Positions 1 through 9,736 of a stretch of DNA of 64,000 nt are shown here, piece after piece. The DNA is taken from NCBI RefSeq assembly GCF_018616375.1, contig NZ_JAEQBB010000005.1, positions 124,001 through 188,000 on the forward strand. Direction: 5' to 3'. The notes under the pieces were generated by a model. It saw only the letters and a list, made by a program, of their open reading frames with translations. It searched no databases and was not told the DNA's origin. Both the position numbers and the translations under genes were made by a program. Source of the stretch: Exiguobacterium sp. J17977 (GTDB lineage: Bacteria; Bacillota; Bacilli; Exiguobacteriales; Exiguobacteriaceae). Numbering within the stretch: the stretch's first letter is position 1; each line of letters opens with the position of its first letter.

Positions 1-1616
1 ACATCGATACATATCGGTTTGATGCCAGCGTCCCTGCGGTCGATTCGACGTCGTTCAAGTTTCAAATCCATTATTTCACGACGTTGAACCAGTTGACGCA
101 AGCGTATGCCGCCACCGGACGAGATGATTATCTCCGCTACGGGAAGCGGATTGTCACGAGTTGGACCAAGCAGTATCCGGCCGCGAATTATACACGCTAC
201 CGCTGGCCGTATCACGACCATGGCACCGCCATCCGGACGTTCCATTTGCTCAACTTCTGGAATGAATTCCGTTCGTCCGCGGTCAACACCGACCCGGCCT
301 TCTCACAGCTGTTCGCCAAGACACTATATGAACACGCGACACTGCTGGCGACGCCGAGTTTTTATAAGCCGAACAACAATCACGGCATGTTCCAAGATAT
401 GGCCTTGACCGCCGTCGCGGAGACGCATAGGAGCTTCTATCGTTCCTCGGCCTGGCGCTCGCTCGCGACGAACCGGCTCACGCAGCAGTTGAACCACAGC
501 TTGAGCACGGACGGGGTCCATCTCGAACACTCGCCGTTCTATCAAATCTATCTATATGACACGCTCGCCCGGTTCAACGACTGGGCGGCCGCCAACCGCT
601 TCGCCCTATCGAGCCGGATGCGTGACGTCAAAGATATGCCGAGCGCGCTGACGTATATGTTGAAACCGAATGGGACCCTGCCGATGTTCGGCGACACCCC
701 GTCCATCACGCACCGGACGGACGCGATTCCGTATATCGAGCGCTATCCGCATCTAAATTATGCGATGACGCAAGGACAGTCGGGGACCCAACCGTCGACA
801 CGGGTCGGCAAGCTATCGAACCAGTACGCCTTCTTCCGCCAACATTGGGGCGGGGCCTCTGGTCCGTTCCGGGATGCGGTCCAAGTGATGATGACGGCTG
901 GCTATCATAGCAACATCCATAAGCACGCCGACGATTTGTCGATCGACCTGTACGGCTACGGCCGCGACTTTATCGTCGAGAGCGGACGTTACGCTTATAC
1001 GAACCGTCCCGAACGTAGCGCCGTCATGCAGGCCGCGGCGCATAACACCGTCCATGTGGTGGGTAAGAATTTCAACTTGACGTCGAGCAACTTGCGGCGA
1101 AGCCAAATCACATCGGTCGGGGCCGCGTCGACGCAATGGACGGCCGCCGGAACGAGCGGGCTGCTCGGAAACGGGATGACGCACACCCGTCGTCTCGCCT
1201 ACGACCGTGATGGGACGGTGCTCGTCTACGATGACATCACCAGTCCGACGACGACCTCGTTCGTCCAGCGGTTCCATCTCGGGACCGGCTTGAACCGCGT
1301 CTCGAGCGGCAGCCGTCACGCCATGTATAAAGACAACGAGAACCGATCGATTCATCTGTTGCAACTTGACGTCGGCTCGACGCCGAAAGTCGCCGTCGGC
1401 GCAAGTTATGTGTCGTATCGTGACTATGACTGGCAACGTCGCAATCAAGTCGTGACGACAAAGCGTGGCAAGGAAGTCGAGTATTTGACGCTGATCCATA
1501 TCGGCGAAAAGACGACCAAAATCACGTCCGCCACAGTCCAGACGACGTCGCGCCACTACGTCGTGCGCTACAAACTGTCGGACGGCACGACGAAAACGCT
1601 ATCGATGTTACGCTAA
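1..1616 (+). CDS. Heparinase II/III-family polysaccharide lyase, 5' end outside window
   Basis: The reading frame is open from base 3 of the window with no credible start, so the gene begins upstream; the TTG at 84 is internal. About the first half resembles the helical alginate-lyase-like toroid of heparinase II/III proteins, with a WPYHDHGTAIR stretch and a NNNHG motif. The second half is the beta-sandwich domain, with HKHADDLSIDLYGYG followed by AAHNTVHVVG, the usual heparinase II/III C-terminal signature. Such enzymes depolymerise acidic polysaccharides (heparin-like, alginate or exopolysaccharide) by beta-elimination. Any signal peptide would lie outside the window and the substrate cannot be read from sequence. 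A terminator follows directly. Confidence 0.8.
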   Translation, partial: IDTYRFDASVPAVDSTSFKFQIHYFTTLNQLTQAYAATGRDDYLRYGKRIVTSWTKQYPAANYTRYRWPYHDHGTAIRTFHLLNFWNEFRSSAVNTDPAFSQLFAKTLYEHATLLATPSFYKPNNNHGMFQDMALTAVAETHRSFYRSSAWRSLATNRLTQQLNHSLSTDGVHLEHSPFYQIYLYDTLARFNDWAAANRFALSSRMRDVKDMPSALTYMLKPNGTLPMFGDTPSITHRTDAIPYIERYPHLNYAMTQGQSGTQPSTRVGKLSNQYAFFRQHWGGASGPFRDAVQVMMTAGYHSNIHKHADDLSIDLYGYGRDFIVESGRYAYTNRPERSAVMQAAAHNTVHVVGKNFNLTSSNLRRSQITSVGAASTQWTAAGTSGLLGNGMTHTRRLAYDRDGTVLVYDDITSPTTTSFVQRFHLGTGLNRVSSGSRHAMYKDNENRSIHLLQLDVGSTPKVAVGASYVSYRDYDWQRRNQVVTTKRGKEVEYLTLIHIGEKTTKITSATVQTTSRHYVVRYKLSDGTTKTLSMLR

Positions 1617-1643
1617 CCTCCATTTTAAAAATGGGGGTTTTTT
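1616..1643 (+). terminator. Rho-independent terminator after the heparinase-like gene
   Basis: A CCTCCATTT / AAATGGGGG hairpin is followed by TTTTTT directly after the stop codon. Confidence 0.75.
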
Positions 1644-1661
1644 CTCGGTCGGTTAGGGAAA
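1637..1661 (+). promoter_or_regulatory. Weak SigB-like promoter candidate for the catalase
   Basis: GTTTTT (1637-1642), a 13-base spacer and GGGAAA (1656-1661) loosely resemble the Bacillus general-stress consensus GTTTAA-N12-15-GGGTAT. Each hexamer matches only 4 of 6 bases and the -35 overlaps the upstream terminator T-run. It is listed because large catalases of this class are SigB targets in Bacillus; the match itself is weak. Confidence 0.25.
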
Positions 1662-1725
1662 ACTCGTACAGTAGGCCAAAATGTGGCTTACGGTGTGTGC
1701 GCATACTTAAAGGGGAGGCAATAAC

Positions 1726-3735
1726 ATGGGGAACAAGAAAGAAGAACAGTTAAAACAACATACGATTGATAACGAGCAGCAAGCCGGGCTCACGACGAAC
1801 CAAGGGCTGAAGATGGCAGAGGACGAATTCTCGCTCAAAGCCGGACGTCGTGGACCGACACTGATCGAGGATTTCCATTTCCGCGAGAAGATGACGCACT
1901 TCGACCACGAGCGGATTCCTGAACGCATCGTGCACGCACGCGGCGTCGGGGCGCACGGGGAGTTTCAAGTGTATGAGTCGCTCGCCGACTATACGAAAGC
2001 CGACTTCTTGAACGATCCGTCGAAAGTGACGCCGGTGTTCGTTCGCTTCTCGACGGTGCAAGGTTCGCGTGGGTCTGGGGATACCGTGCGCGACGTTCGT
2101 GGGTTCGCGACCAAGTTCTATACCGACGAAGGCAACTATGACCTTGTCGGGAACAACATGCCGGTCTTCTTCATTCAAGACGCCATCAAGTTCCCCGACC
2201 TCGTCCATGCCGTCAAACCGGAGCCGCACACGGAAGTACCTCAAGGCGGCAGCGCCCACGACACGTTCTGGGACTTCGTCGGACAGAACCATGAGACGGC
2301 CCATATGATCATGTGGGCGATGAGCGACCGGGGCATCCCGCGCAGCCTTCGCATGATGGAAGGGTTCGGCGTGCACACGTTCCGTCTCGTCAACAAGGAA
2401 GGCAAGGCGCATTTCGTCAAGTTCCATTGGAAACCAAAACTCGGGGTCCATTCGCAAGTTTGGGACGAGGCGCAGAAAGCGCTCGGTAAAAACGCCGACT
2501 TCCACCGCGTCGACCTGTATGAAGCAATCGATAAAGGCGATTATCCAGAATGGGAGCTCGGGCTTCAAATCATCGCTGAAGAAGACGAGTTCAAGTTCGA
2601 CTTCGACATTCTCGATCCGACGAAACTTTGGCCGGAAGAGGATGTGCCCGTCAAACTTGTCGGGAAGATGATGCTCAACCGCAACGTCGACAACTTCTTC
2701 GCCGAGACCGAGCAAGTCGCGTTCCACCCTGGCCATCTCGTGCCCGGCATCGACTTCTCGAACGACCCGCTCCTCCAAGGGCGCCTGTTCTCGTATACGG
2801 ATACGCAACTGTCACGTCTCGGAGGACCGAACTTCCATCAAATCCCGATCAATAAGCCGGTCTGTCCGTTCCATAACAACCAGCGCGACGGCATGCATCA
2901 GATGGCCGTCCACAAAGGCCAGACGAGCTATCATAAAAACGCGCTCAACAACAATCAACCGGAGCCCGTCCCAGCCGACCAAGGCGGGTTCGAGCACTAT
3001 CAAGAGAAAGTCGACGGCCATAAGATTCGGGGCCGGAGCGACAGCTTCCTCGACTTCTACTCGCAAGCGAAGATGTTTTATAACAGCATGACCGACGTCG
3101 AAAAGCAGCACATCCAAGATGCCTGCAGCTTCGAGCTCGGCAAATGCGAGTCGGATATGGTCAAAGAGAACGCCGTCGACCTGTTGAATCGAATCGACCG
3201 TCATCTCGCTACGGTCGTCGCCGACAATCTAGGTGTCGACCTCCCGGCCGAGAACAACGAAGTCGTCTCGGACAAGGTCTCACCGGCGCTCAGCATGGCC
3301 AACACGATTGCGAAGCCGGATACGAAGAGCGTCGCCGTCCTGCTTGCCGGAGACGTCGATGCCGCGCAAGTGAAGGCGTGGGTGCAAGTACTCGCCGATC
3401 ACAAGGTCAATTACAGCCTCGTCGGGAAGAAATCGTATACGCTCGGCGATTTGAAAGTGAAAGAGACGTACGACACGGTCGACTCGAGCCTGTTCGATGC
3501 CGCGTTCCTCGTCAGCGCCGCGACCTCGGTCGAAGACGACGTGCTCGAGTTCATCGAGAACACGTATAAGCACTTCAAGCCGCTCGCGTTGCATGTGCAT
3601 CACGATGAAGTGCTCGACCGTTGCCGCGTGAAGACGGACCAGCCTGGCGTCTACACGTTCAAACAACATAGCCTCGATGGCTTCGATACATTTATCGACG
3701 GCATCGCGCAAGGCCGGTTCTGGGACCGTCAATAA
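1726..3735 (+). CDS. katE: Large-subunit haem catalase (clade 2, HPII/KatE type)
   Basis: Converts hydrogen peroxide to water and oxygen in the cytoplasm. At 669 residues it is a large-subunit catalase: a haem catalase core to about residue 500 and a C-terminal flavodoxin-like (DJ-1/PfpI-like) domain to the end. The distal His70 ([10 protein letters not shown]), Asn143 ([10 protein letters not shown]) and proximal haem-ligand Tyr357 (RLFSYTDTQ) are all present, with the same spacing as H128/N201/Y415 of E. coli HPII. The ATG at 1726 has GGGGAGG upstream. The gene stands alone between two terminators. Stationary-phase or general-stress control is plausible from the family, but only a weak SigB-like sequence is visible. 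Confidence 0.95.
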   Translation: MGNKKEEQLKQHTIDNEQQAGLTTNQGLKMAEDEFSLKAGRRGPTLIEDFHFREKMTHFDHERIPERIVHARGVGAHGEFQVYESLADYTKADFLNDPSKVTPVFVRFSTVQGSRGSGDTVRDVRGFATKFYTDEGNYDLVGNNMPVFFIQDAIKFPDLVHAVKPEPHTEVPQGGSAHDTFWDFVGQNHETAHMIMWAMSDRGIPRSLRMMEGFGVHTFRLVNKEGKAHFVKFHWKPKLGVHSQVWDEAQKALGKNADFHRVDLYEAIDKGDYPEWELGLQIIAEEDEFKFDFDILDPTKLWPEEDVPVKLVGKMMLNRNVDNFFAETEQVAFHPGHLVPGIDFSNDPLLQGRLFSYTDTQLSRLGGPNFHQIPINKPVCPFHNNQRDGMHQMAVHKGQTSYHKNALNNNQPEPVPADQGGFEHYQEKVDGHKIRGRSDSFLDFYSQAKMFYNSMTDVEKQHIQDACSFELGKCESDMVKENAVDLLNRIDRHLATVVADNLGVDLPAENNEVVSDKVSPALSMANTIAKPDTKSVAVLLAGDVDAAQVKAWVQVLADHKVNYSLVGKKSYTLGDLKVKETYDTVDSSLFDAAFLVSAATSVEDDVLEFIENTYKHFKPLALHVHHDEVLDRCRVKTDQPGVYTFKQHSLDGFDTFIDGIAQGRFWDRQ

Positions 3736-3747
3736 TTGCTCGATTGT

Positions 3748-3777
3748 AACCGATTCGCTGTGGCGAATCGGTTTTTT
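3748..3777 (+). terminator. Rho-independent terminator after katE
   Basis: AACCGATTCGC / GCGAATCGGTT hairpin followed by a T-run. Confidence 0.9.
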
Positions 3778-3881
3778 GGTGGGAATGCGTCTGTTCGGAC
3801 AAATCTCTCTCCTTTTGTTATACTCCTTTAGTTATGTTTATTAACTATTTAGAATCAAACGGATAAGGAGGCGGGCTGCAG

Positions 3882-5066
3882 ATGCATTTGACCGCACAAA
3901 AATTATGGACGAAAGATTTCCTGATCATCTCTCTCGTCAACTTCTTCTTAACGCTCATCTTTTTCTTATTGATGGTGACGATCGGCGTCCACGCCGTCTC
4001 GGCATATGGGGCTTCGACGAGTGAGGCCGGCCTTGTCACCGGTATCTTCATTATCGGGACCCTCGTCGGGCGGCTCTTTATCGGACGCTTGATTGACTCG
4101 ATTGGACGTCGCAAGACGCTCCTCATCGGCCTGACGTTCTTCACGGCTACGATTTTGCTCTATTTCCTCGACTTCGGTATCGGCTTCTTGCTGTTCACGC
4201 GCTTTGTCCACGGTCTCGGGATGGGACTGTCGAGCACGGCGACCGGAACGATTGTCGCCCAAGTCATTCCCGGCTCGCGAAAAGGCGAAGGCATCGGCTA
4301 CTACAGCATGAGTTCGACACTCGCCACCGCCATCGGCCCGTTCGTCGGCTTGATGATGAGCCAATATACGAGCTTCTCGGTCATCTTTCTCACTTGCCTC
4401 GTGATCGGTCTCATCAGTCTCGGCAGCGCCTTGTTCGTGACGGTGCCGGAAGCGGACAATCCACAAGTCGTCCGTGGCCTGTCGCTCGGCGCGTTCGTCG
4501 AGCCGAAGGCGTTACCGATTGCGCTCATCATCGGCGTCGCCGCCCTCAGCTACTCGAGTGTGCTGTCCTACATCAATTTCTATGCGAGTGAGCTCGACCT
4601 CGTCGAAGCGGCGAGTATCTTCTTCCTCGTCTACTCTGTCGCCGTCCTCATCTCGCGCCCAATCACAGGTCGTCTGATGGACGCGCGCGGCGCCAATATC
4701 GTCATGTACCCGGCCATCGTCCTCTTCGCCGTCGGGATGCTCGTCTTGAGCCAGGCGAACAATGCCGCCATGCTGTTACTCGCTGGGGCGTTAATCGGAC
4801 TTGGCTTCGGGAACATCCAGTCCGGTACGCAGGCCATCGCCGTCAAGGCGGCGGACCCCCATCGGATGGGCATGGCCACGTCGACGTTCTTTATCGCTCT
4901 CGACGCAGGACTCGGGTTCGGCCCTTACTTGATTGGTTTGCTCATTCCATTGACCGGCTTCTCGACGCTGTATCTCTTGCTGGCCGGTGTCGTCTTCTTC
5001 ACTGTATTCCTCTATTACTTGATGAACGGCCGCCGCGAGCGGACCCGCATGAAGCAAGCTGCCTGA
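3882..5066 (+). CDS. MFS transporter, 12-TM drug/metabolite efflux type
   Basis: Major facilitator superfamily integral membrane protein of 394 residues with about 12 hydrophobic helices. The loop after TM2 carries the MFS motif A (GRLFIGRLIDSIGRRK, about residues 63-78), and TM5 has an antiporter-like motif C region (GPFVGLMMS). These features favour proton-coupled export, but the substrate cannot be deduced. AAGGAGG stands about 12 bases before the ATG. The gene is monocistronic, between the katE terminator and its own, so no operon partner hints at the cargo. Confidence 0.85.
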   Translation: MHLTAQKLWTKDFLIISLVNFFLTLIFFLLMVTIGVHAVSAYGASTSEAGLVTGIFIIGTLVGRLFIGRLIDSIGRRKTLLIGLTFFTATILLYFLDFGIGFLLFTRFVHGLGMGLSSTATGTIVAQVIPGSRKGEGIGYYSMSSTLATAIGPFVGLMMSQYTSFSVIFLTCLVIGLISLGSALFVTVPEADNPQVVRGLSLGAFVEPKALPIALIIGVAALSYSSVLSYINFYASELDLVEAASIFFLVYSVAVLISRPITGRLMDARGANIVMYPAIVLFAVGMLVLSQANNAAMLLLAGALIGLGFGNIQSGTQAIAVKAADPHRMGMATSTFFIALDAGLGFGPYLIGLLIPLTGFSTLYLLLAGVVFFTVFLYYLMNGRRERTRMKQAA

Positions 5067-5094
5067 CAGGACGTCTCATCGTCCTGTCTTTTTT
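5065..5094 (+). terminator. Rho-independent terminator after the MFS gene
   Basis: GACAGGAC / GTCCTGTC hairpin and TTTTTT. The 5' arm overlaps the stop codon. Confidence 0.9.
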
Positions 5095-5176
5095 GGAATG
5101 TTCACACATTTTGTCACGACTTACGGTAATATGAGAATGACGCGCCGAAAAGTTTTTGATTGAAATGAGGGACATG

Positions 5177-7234
5177 ATGCACGCCGACCAGACCATCCAA
5201 CACTATTCCTCCGTCCTGCTCCGTACGTTCGATAAAATCTCGGATTTTGTCTTCTTTATGGAAGTGGACGGTTCAACTTATCGCTACATATTCGTGAACG
5301 AACCGGGAAGACAGGCGATCGGCTGGACAGAGGCCGATATCGGGAAACGTGTCGAGGACATGGTGCCACCCGAAACGGCCGCTCTCGTCACGCGCCACTA
5401 TGACGAGGCGATACGAGAACGAAAGAGCCTCATTTTCGAAGACTATCGCCTGGCCGAACCGTCTTATACAAAAACATCTGCCTCGCCCAAAATCCACTTA
5501 CCTGTTCATTATTATGAGTCCGAGGTGACACCGATTTTCGATGAGGCAGGTATTTGTACACACGCCATCTCGGTCGTCCGTGAAGTGACGGAACGGAAAC
5601 ACCGCGAACTCGAGCTGTCCATCTTGAAAGATCAACATGAATCGCTCCAACGCTATTCACCGCACGGTATCTTTGTGCTTGACGATGCGTTTCGTGTCCA
5701 ATCGGTCAATCCTGCCGTCACGCAGATTACCGGTTACGAGGAAGCCGACTTGTTGGGACAGTCCTTTTTGTCATGGTTGCCAGAGTTGGAACGAACCGTC
5801 GTCGATGAAGGTCTCCGCTTTGCCTTGTCCGGGACACCGCACAAATATGGAATCACGGCTATCCAAAAGACAGGTAGTTGGCTCGACTTGGCCATCTTGA
5901 ATATTCCAATCGAAGTGGGTGGCCAAATCACGGGACTGTTCGCCATCATTATCGACCATACCCCAGAGAAAAATGCGGAACGGGCGACCCAGGAAAGCGA
6001 GCGCCGGTATCGCCAACTGATTGAGACGATTCCAGAAGGCATTATCGTCCATAAAGACGGGATGATTCTATATGCTAACGCCCTGGCGCTCGAAACGATT
6101 GGTGAGACGTATATCGAGAGCGAGTCGATTTTTACGTTCGTCGCCTCGGAATATCATGAGATGACGAAGACACGCCTTCAGGCGTTGCGCCAAGGCGATT
6201 CGGTCCAAGATACAGAGATCGTGCTCATCACCCCATCTGGACGAAAACTGCATATGGATATCGGTAGCCTGTTAATCGATTATGAAGGCTCGACCGCCGT
6301 CATGACCTTGTTGCGTGACGTGACCGAGAAACGTGAGATGGAGCGTGCCCTGCACCAGAGCGAGACGCAATATCGTCTCATCACGGAGAATATGAGCGAC
6401 CTCGTCTGCATCCTTGAGCGTGATGGTCAAGTCCGCTACGCCTCGCCGTCCCATCAAACCGTGCTCGGATATGCCCCGTCGTTCTACGAGGGCAAAAACA
6501 CACTCGACTTCATCCATCCGAATGACGTCGAACCGGCGAGACAACAACTTCGGACGATGACAGCGACGAGTGAGCCGCTCACCCTCGAATTCCGTCACCT
6601 GCACCATGATGGTCGTTGGATTTGGCTCGAAACGAAGATTCAAGCGATTTATGACGACACTGGTCAACTGCTTCACTACTTGACCGTCACGCGTGAAATC
6701 ATGAAACGAAAAGTGCTTGAAAAACAGCTCAAGCATTTGGCCTATCATGATACGTTGACCGACTTACCGAATCGGCGCTATTTCCTCGCCTATTTGGAAG
6801 AGACGGTCGCCCGCTTCGGAGAAGAAGACGAATCACTCGCCGTCCTGTCGCTCGATATCGATTGTTTCAAACAAATCAACGATACGCTCGGTCACGACAT
6901 CGGTGATGAGTTGTTGCGTCAATTCTCTATGCGTTTGACCGACGTGTTGCGAAACCAAGATGTGATCGCCCGCTTCGGCGGGGACGAATTCTCGGTGCTC
7001 ATCCGTTACACGGAAGCTGACGCGCCAAAGCGAGTGGCTGAAAAACTTGTGACCGCTCTTCAGCGTCCATGGCAGATGGAAGACCATTCATTCGTCACAA
7101 CATCGAGCGTCGGCGTGGCCCCTTATAGGCCCGGCATGTCGACGAAACGCTTGCTCAAACAGGCTGACTTGGCCTTATATCAGGCGAAAGCCAACGGCCG
7201 CAATCAATACGTCGTGTTTAAAGACCGTTCCTAA
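5177..7234 (+). CDS. Multi-PAS diguanylate cyclase (PAS-PAS-PAS-PAS-GGDEF)
   Basis: Predicted soluble sensor that makes cyclic di-GMP from two GTP. Four PAS-like segments lie at about residues 10-135, 145-260, 275-385 and 395-510, some with PAC-type ends (ITGLFAIIIDHT, LLHYLTVTREI), followed by a GGDEF domain from about 520. The signature RFGGDEFSVL is intact at 601-605. RNQD at 592-595, five residues before it, matches the RxxD product-inhibition I-site. No transmembrane helix is evident. ATG 5177 is chosen because GAGGG lies 5 bases upstream; ATG 5174, ATG 5165 and TTG 5156 are in-frame alternatives. The input ligand is unknown. Confidence 0.9.
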   Translation: MHADQTIQHYSSVLLRTFDKISDFVFFMEVDGSTYRYIFVNEPGRQAIGWTEADIGKRVEDMVPPETAALVTRHYDEAIRERKSLIFEDYRLAEPSYTKTSASPKIHLPVHYYESEVTPIFDEAGICTHAISVVREVTERKHRELELSILKDQHESLQRYSPHGIFVLDDAFRVQSVNPAVTQITGYEEADLLGQSFLSWLPELERTVVDEGLRFALSGTPHKYGITAIQKTGSWLDLAILNIPIEVGGQITGLFAIIIDHTPEKNAERATQESERRYRQLIETIPEGIIVHKDGMILYANALALETIGETYIESESIFTFVASEYHEMTKTRLQALRQGDSVQDTEIVLITPSGRKLHMDIGSLLIDYEGSTAVMTLLRDVTEKREMERALHQSETQYRLITENMSDLVCILERDGQVRYASPSHQTVLGYAPSFYEGKNTLDFIHPNDVEPARQQLRTMTATSEPLTLEFRHLHHDGRWIWLETKIQAIYDDTGQLLHYLTVTREIMKRKVLEKQLKHLAYHDTLTDLPNRRYFLAYLEETVARFGEEDESLAVLSLDIDCFKQINDTLGHDIGDELLRQFSMRLTDVLRNQDVIARFGGDEFSVLIRYTEADAPKRVAEKLVTALQRPWQMEDHSFVTTSSVGVAPYRPGMSTKRLLKQADLALYQAKANGRNQYVVFKDRS

Positions 7235-7246
7235 GCGGTCTTTTTT
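7221..7246 (+). terminator. Rho-independent terminator after the diguanylate cyclase
   Basis: AAGACCG / CGGTCTT hairpin with TTTTTT. The stop codon lies in the loop. Confidence 0.85.
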
Positions 7247-7273
7247 CACGTGAAACATAGCTTATCATAGATA

Positions 7274-7286
7274 AAAACCGAACGAT
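7274..7286 (+). promoter_or_regulatory. PurR box-like sequence upstream of guaC
   Basis: AAAACCGAACGAT matches the Bacillus PurR box AWWWCCGAACWWT with one mismatch. In B. subtilis guaC belongs to the PurR regulon. An inverted partner at the usual 16-17 base spacing is not seen here. Confidence 0.4.
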
Positions 7287-7341
7287 TTCATTATTTTTAT
7301 GTTAATTATAAAGGAATTTTATATTTTATCGCTGTATCCCT

Positions 7342-7370
7342 TTGACATTGGACTTCTTTTGCGGTACATT
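7342..7370 (+). promoter_or_regulatory. SigA-type promoter of guaC
   Basis: TTGACA (7342-7347), a 17-base spacer and TACATT (7365-7370). Transcription would start near 7377, giving a leader of about 58 bases. Confidence 0.7.
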
Positions 7371-7407
7371 ACCGAATGGGCGAAGTATTTACCATTAAAC
7401 AAATCAA

Positions 7408-7420
7408 ATTGTTCGTAAAT
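7408..7420 (+). promoter_or_regulatory. Inverted PurR box-like sequence in the guaC leader
   Basis: ATTGTTCGTAAAT matches the reverse complement of the PurR box (AWWGTTCGGWWWT) with one mismatch. It lies in the transcribed leader just before the ribosome binding site, where bound protein could block transcription. Confidence 0.35.
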
Positions 7421-7434
7421 AGGGGTGTGACAAC

Positions 7435-8418
7435 ATGGATAAAGTATTTGATTATGAAGATATTCAATTAATTCCCGCAAAATGTGTCGTCGACAGCAGA
7501 TCTGAATGCGATGCGAGCGTGACGCTCGGAGGCTTCACGTTCCGATTGCCGGTCGTTCCAGCCAATATGCAGACGATCATCGATGAGAATGTCGCTCGGT
7601 CGCTTGCCGAAAACGGCTATTTCTATATCATGCATCGCTTCAATCCAGAGACGCGACTCCAGTTCATCGAGGATATGCACGGGCGTGGCCTGTATGCATC
7701 AATCAGCGTCGGTGTGAAAGAAGACGAATATCGCTTCGTCGAGATGCTCGCGGAAGCCGGACATACGCCGGAATTCATCACGATTGATATCGCGCACGGC
7801 CACTCGAATGCGGTCATCCGGATGATTCAACATATCAAACACCATCTTCCAAGCTCGTTCGTGATCGCCGGGAACGTCGGCACACCAGAAGCGGTCCGAG
7901 AACTCGAACATGCCGGGGCAGATGCGACGAAGGTCGGCATCGGGCCAGGGAAAGTCTGTATCACAAAAATCAAGACGGGCTTCGGCACGGGCGGATGGCA
8001 ACTTGCCGCGCTCCGTTGGTGTGCCAAGGCGGCGACAAAACCGATTATCGCGGATGGGGGCATCCGGACACATGGTGACATCGCCAAATCGATTCGTTTC
8101 GGGGCATCGATGGTCATGATTGGTTCGCTGTTCGCCGGACACGACGAGTCGCCGGGCGAGACGTTCGAACAGGACGGGAAGTTGCTCAAAGAATACTTCG
8201 GGTCGGCTTCTGAATTCCAAAAAGGGGAACGGAAAAACGTCGAAGGCAAGAAAGTGTTCGTCGAGCATAAAGGGGCGCTCCAAGACACGTTGACCGAGAT
8301 GGAGCAAGACCTGCAATCGGCCATCTCTTACTCGGGTGGGGACAATCTTGATGCATTGCGTACTGTCGATTACGTCATGGTGAAAAACTCAATCTTTAAC
8401 GGGGATAAAGTATATTGA
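7435..8418 (+). CDS. guaC: GMP reductase
   Basis: NADPH-dependent deamination of GMP to IMP, returning guanine nucleotides to the common purine pool. The 327-residue length and sequence fit the bacterial GuaC type within the IMPDH/GMPR TIM-barrel superfamily, with no CBS insert. Catalytic Cys175 lies in the [11 protein letters not shown] loop, and [11 protein letters not shown] ([17 protein letters not shown]) forms the phosphate-binding site. The ATG at 7435 has AGGGGTG upstream. Single-gene transcript with its own SigA-like promoter; PurR-like half-sites upstream suggest repression when purines are abundant. Confidence 0.95.
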   Translation: MDKVFDYEDIQLIPAKCVVDSRSECDASVTLGGFTFRLPVVPANMQTIIDENVARSLAENGYFYIMHRFNPETRLQFIEDMHGRGLYASISVGVKEDEYRFVEMLAEAGHTPEFITIDIAHGHSNAVIRMIQHIKHHLPSSFVIAGNVGTPEAVRELEHAGADATKVGIGPGKVCITKIKTGFGTGGWQLAALRWCAKAATKPIIADGGIRTHGDIAKSIRFGASMVMIGSLFAGHDESPGETFEQDGKLLKEYFGSASEFQKGERKNVEGKKVFVEHKGALQDTLTEMEQDLQSAISYSGGDNLDALRTVDYVMVKNSIFNGDKVY

Positions 8419-8449
8419 AAAAAGGCGACTCGCGCGAGTCGCCTTTTTT
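8418..8449. terminator. Bidirectional terminator between guaC and the GNAT gene
   Basis: Hairpin GGCGACTCGC / GCGAGTCGCC (8424-8443) flanked by A-run and T-run, serving both converging genes. Confidence 0.9.
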
Positions 8450-8876
8450 ATAACTGCTTCGTCATCATATAGTAGTCCGATCCCGGCGGATAATCATGGA
8501 GCACGCCGGCGACTTCATAGCCGAAGCGCTCATAAAACGTCTTCGCTTGAAACGAGAACGTCGTCAATTTGACGCGCGTCGCCCCGAGTTCACGGGCCAA
8601 CCGCTCCCCTTCCTCGAGTAGACGGCTCCCTAGGCCGGTCCCCGCATGTTCTGACGCGACCCAGAGCCGGTCCAAGTCGAACCAGCCCCAATAGACGCTC
8701 CCGAACAACCCTGCGATCACGTCCCCGTCCTGTTCCACTTTCAGCTGGACGACCGGGACTTCCGCGTTGCGGATCTCACGATGGTGCACCGAGTGAGTGT
8801 CATTGAACATCCGCAGTCGACTCGTCAAAAACTGTTGAAACGCTTCGTCCTCATCGTGAATCCGTTTGATGTCCAT
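8448..8876 (-). CDS. GNAT family N-acetyltransferase
   Basis: Small acetyltransferase of about 142 residues. The acetyl-CoA pyrophosphate loop GTGLGSRLLEEGERLA and the following ARELGATRVKL...AKTFYERFGYE are the standard GNAT motif A and B regions. The acceptor is unknown. It is the last gene of a minus-strand operon: its ATG at 8876 overlaps the stop of the preceding MBL gene (TGATG), so translational coupling is likely. GTG 8879 is an in-frame alternative start. Confidence 0.85.
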   Translation of the reverse strand: MDIKRIHDEDEAFQQFLTSRLRMFNDTHSVHHREIRNAEVPVVQLKVEQDGDVIAGLFGSVYWGWFDLDRLWVASEHAGTGLGSRLLEEGERLARELGATRVKLTTFSFQAKTFYERFGYEVAGVLHDYPPGSDYYMMTKQL

Positions 8877-9736
8877 CACGCTTCCTCGCTCGAACCGTTC
8901 ACGAAGAACGAAATCAGCTCTTGTGCTTCTTCGTCGATGGTCCGACTTGTCAAACGTTCGTATTGAGCGGTTATCGCTTCTTTATTTCCTGGGAAATCAG
9001 TGGTGATTCGTGCCAAATGACGTAAAATGTCTCGGTCTTTCTCATATTCGGCACGGGTCACGACTTGACCGTGTGACCAGACGTACGCCTCGGCCTCGAA
9101 CTGATCGAGCAGGTCTAAGAGGCGTAATGTCCGTACCGGGGTCATCCGCCAAGTCGGCGCGTACAAATTCGCATAGAGCGCATCCCCTAAAAACAACACC
9201 TTTTCCTCTGGCACGTAAGCCACGACCGCATCAGCGGCGTGATCTCCCCCGACGTGTTTCAAGATGACGTGCACCCCGCCGAGGTCGAGGGTGAGCGTAT
9301 CATCGAACGTCATCGTCGGTAGGACGACGCGCATCGACCGCTCCGCACCGTATTCGAGTTGAATCGCTTCTGCGCAAAACGCGATCTCGCGTCCGTCTTC
9401 GACTCGTTCGGCTAAGGAAGCATCATCCCACGCATAGGGCAACAGTCGCTCCATCCCAGCTTTGGTCGCCGTGCTCGCGATGGAGACGGTGTCGGTCAGC
9501 GCCGATAAGCCAAAGATGTGATCCCAATGCCAATGCGTCAACGCAACGAGCGTCGGCCGCTTAATGCCCCGTTCAACCAAGGCGTCTAGAAACAAGTTCG
9601 TGTGCGGCTCTGAGTTCCCCGCATCAATCATGAGCGTATGTGTGTCGCCGACGACGGCCCCTAAGATGGGACGGTCGGTCTCTGCGACCGGGTCCATATA
9701 CCAAAACCGGTCCGAATGCTGTTTAAGCGTCTGCAT
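8876..9736 (-). CDS. MBL-fold metallo-hydrolase
   Basis: Metallo-beta-lactamase-fold hydrolase of 286 residues with the zinc-binding motif HWHWDH (His68, His70, Asp72, His73), preceded by the usual GxxTLMIDAG strand. Further ligand candidates are the GGDHAAD and SHGQV segments. The substrate cannot be predicted; this fold covers thioesterases, glyoxalase II and many lactonases. ATG 9736 is chosen because GAGGAGG precedes it; a longer frame to 9796 would read through the upstream gene. It overlaps that gene's 3' end by 14 bases and is coupled to the GNAT downstream. Confidence 0.85.
   Translation of the reverse strand: MQTLKQHSDRFWYMDPVAETDRPILGAVVGDTHTLMIDAGNSEPHTNLFLDALVERGIKRPTLVALTHWHWDHIFGLSALTDTVSIASTATKAGMERLLPYAWDDASLAERVEDGREIAFCAEAIQLEYGAERSMRVVLPTMTFDDTLTLDLGGVHVILKHVGGDHAADAVVAYVPEEKVLFLGDALYANLYAPTWRMTPVRTLRLLDLLDQFEAEAYVWSHGQVVTRAEYEKDRDILRHLARITTDFPGNKEAITAQYERLTSRTIDEEAQELISFFVNGSSEEA

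Noticed and set aside
1750-2808. Long minus-strand frame of 352 codons opposite katE
   Set aside because: It lies wholly antisense to an unmistakable catalase, has Arg/Glu/Val-rich shadow composition, and no SD.
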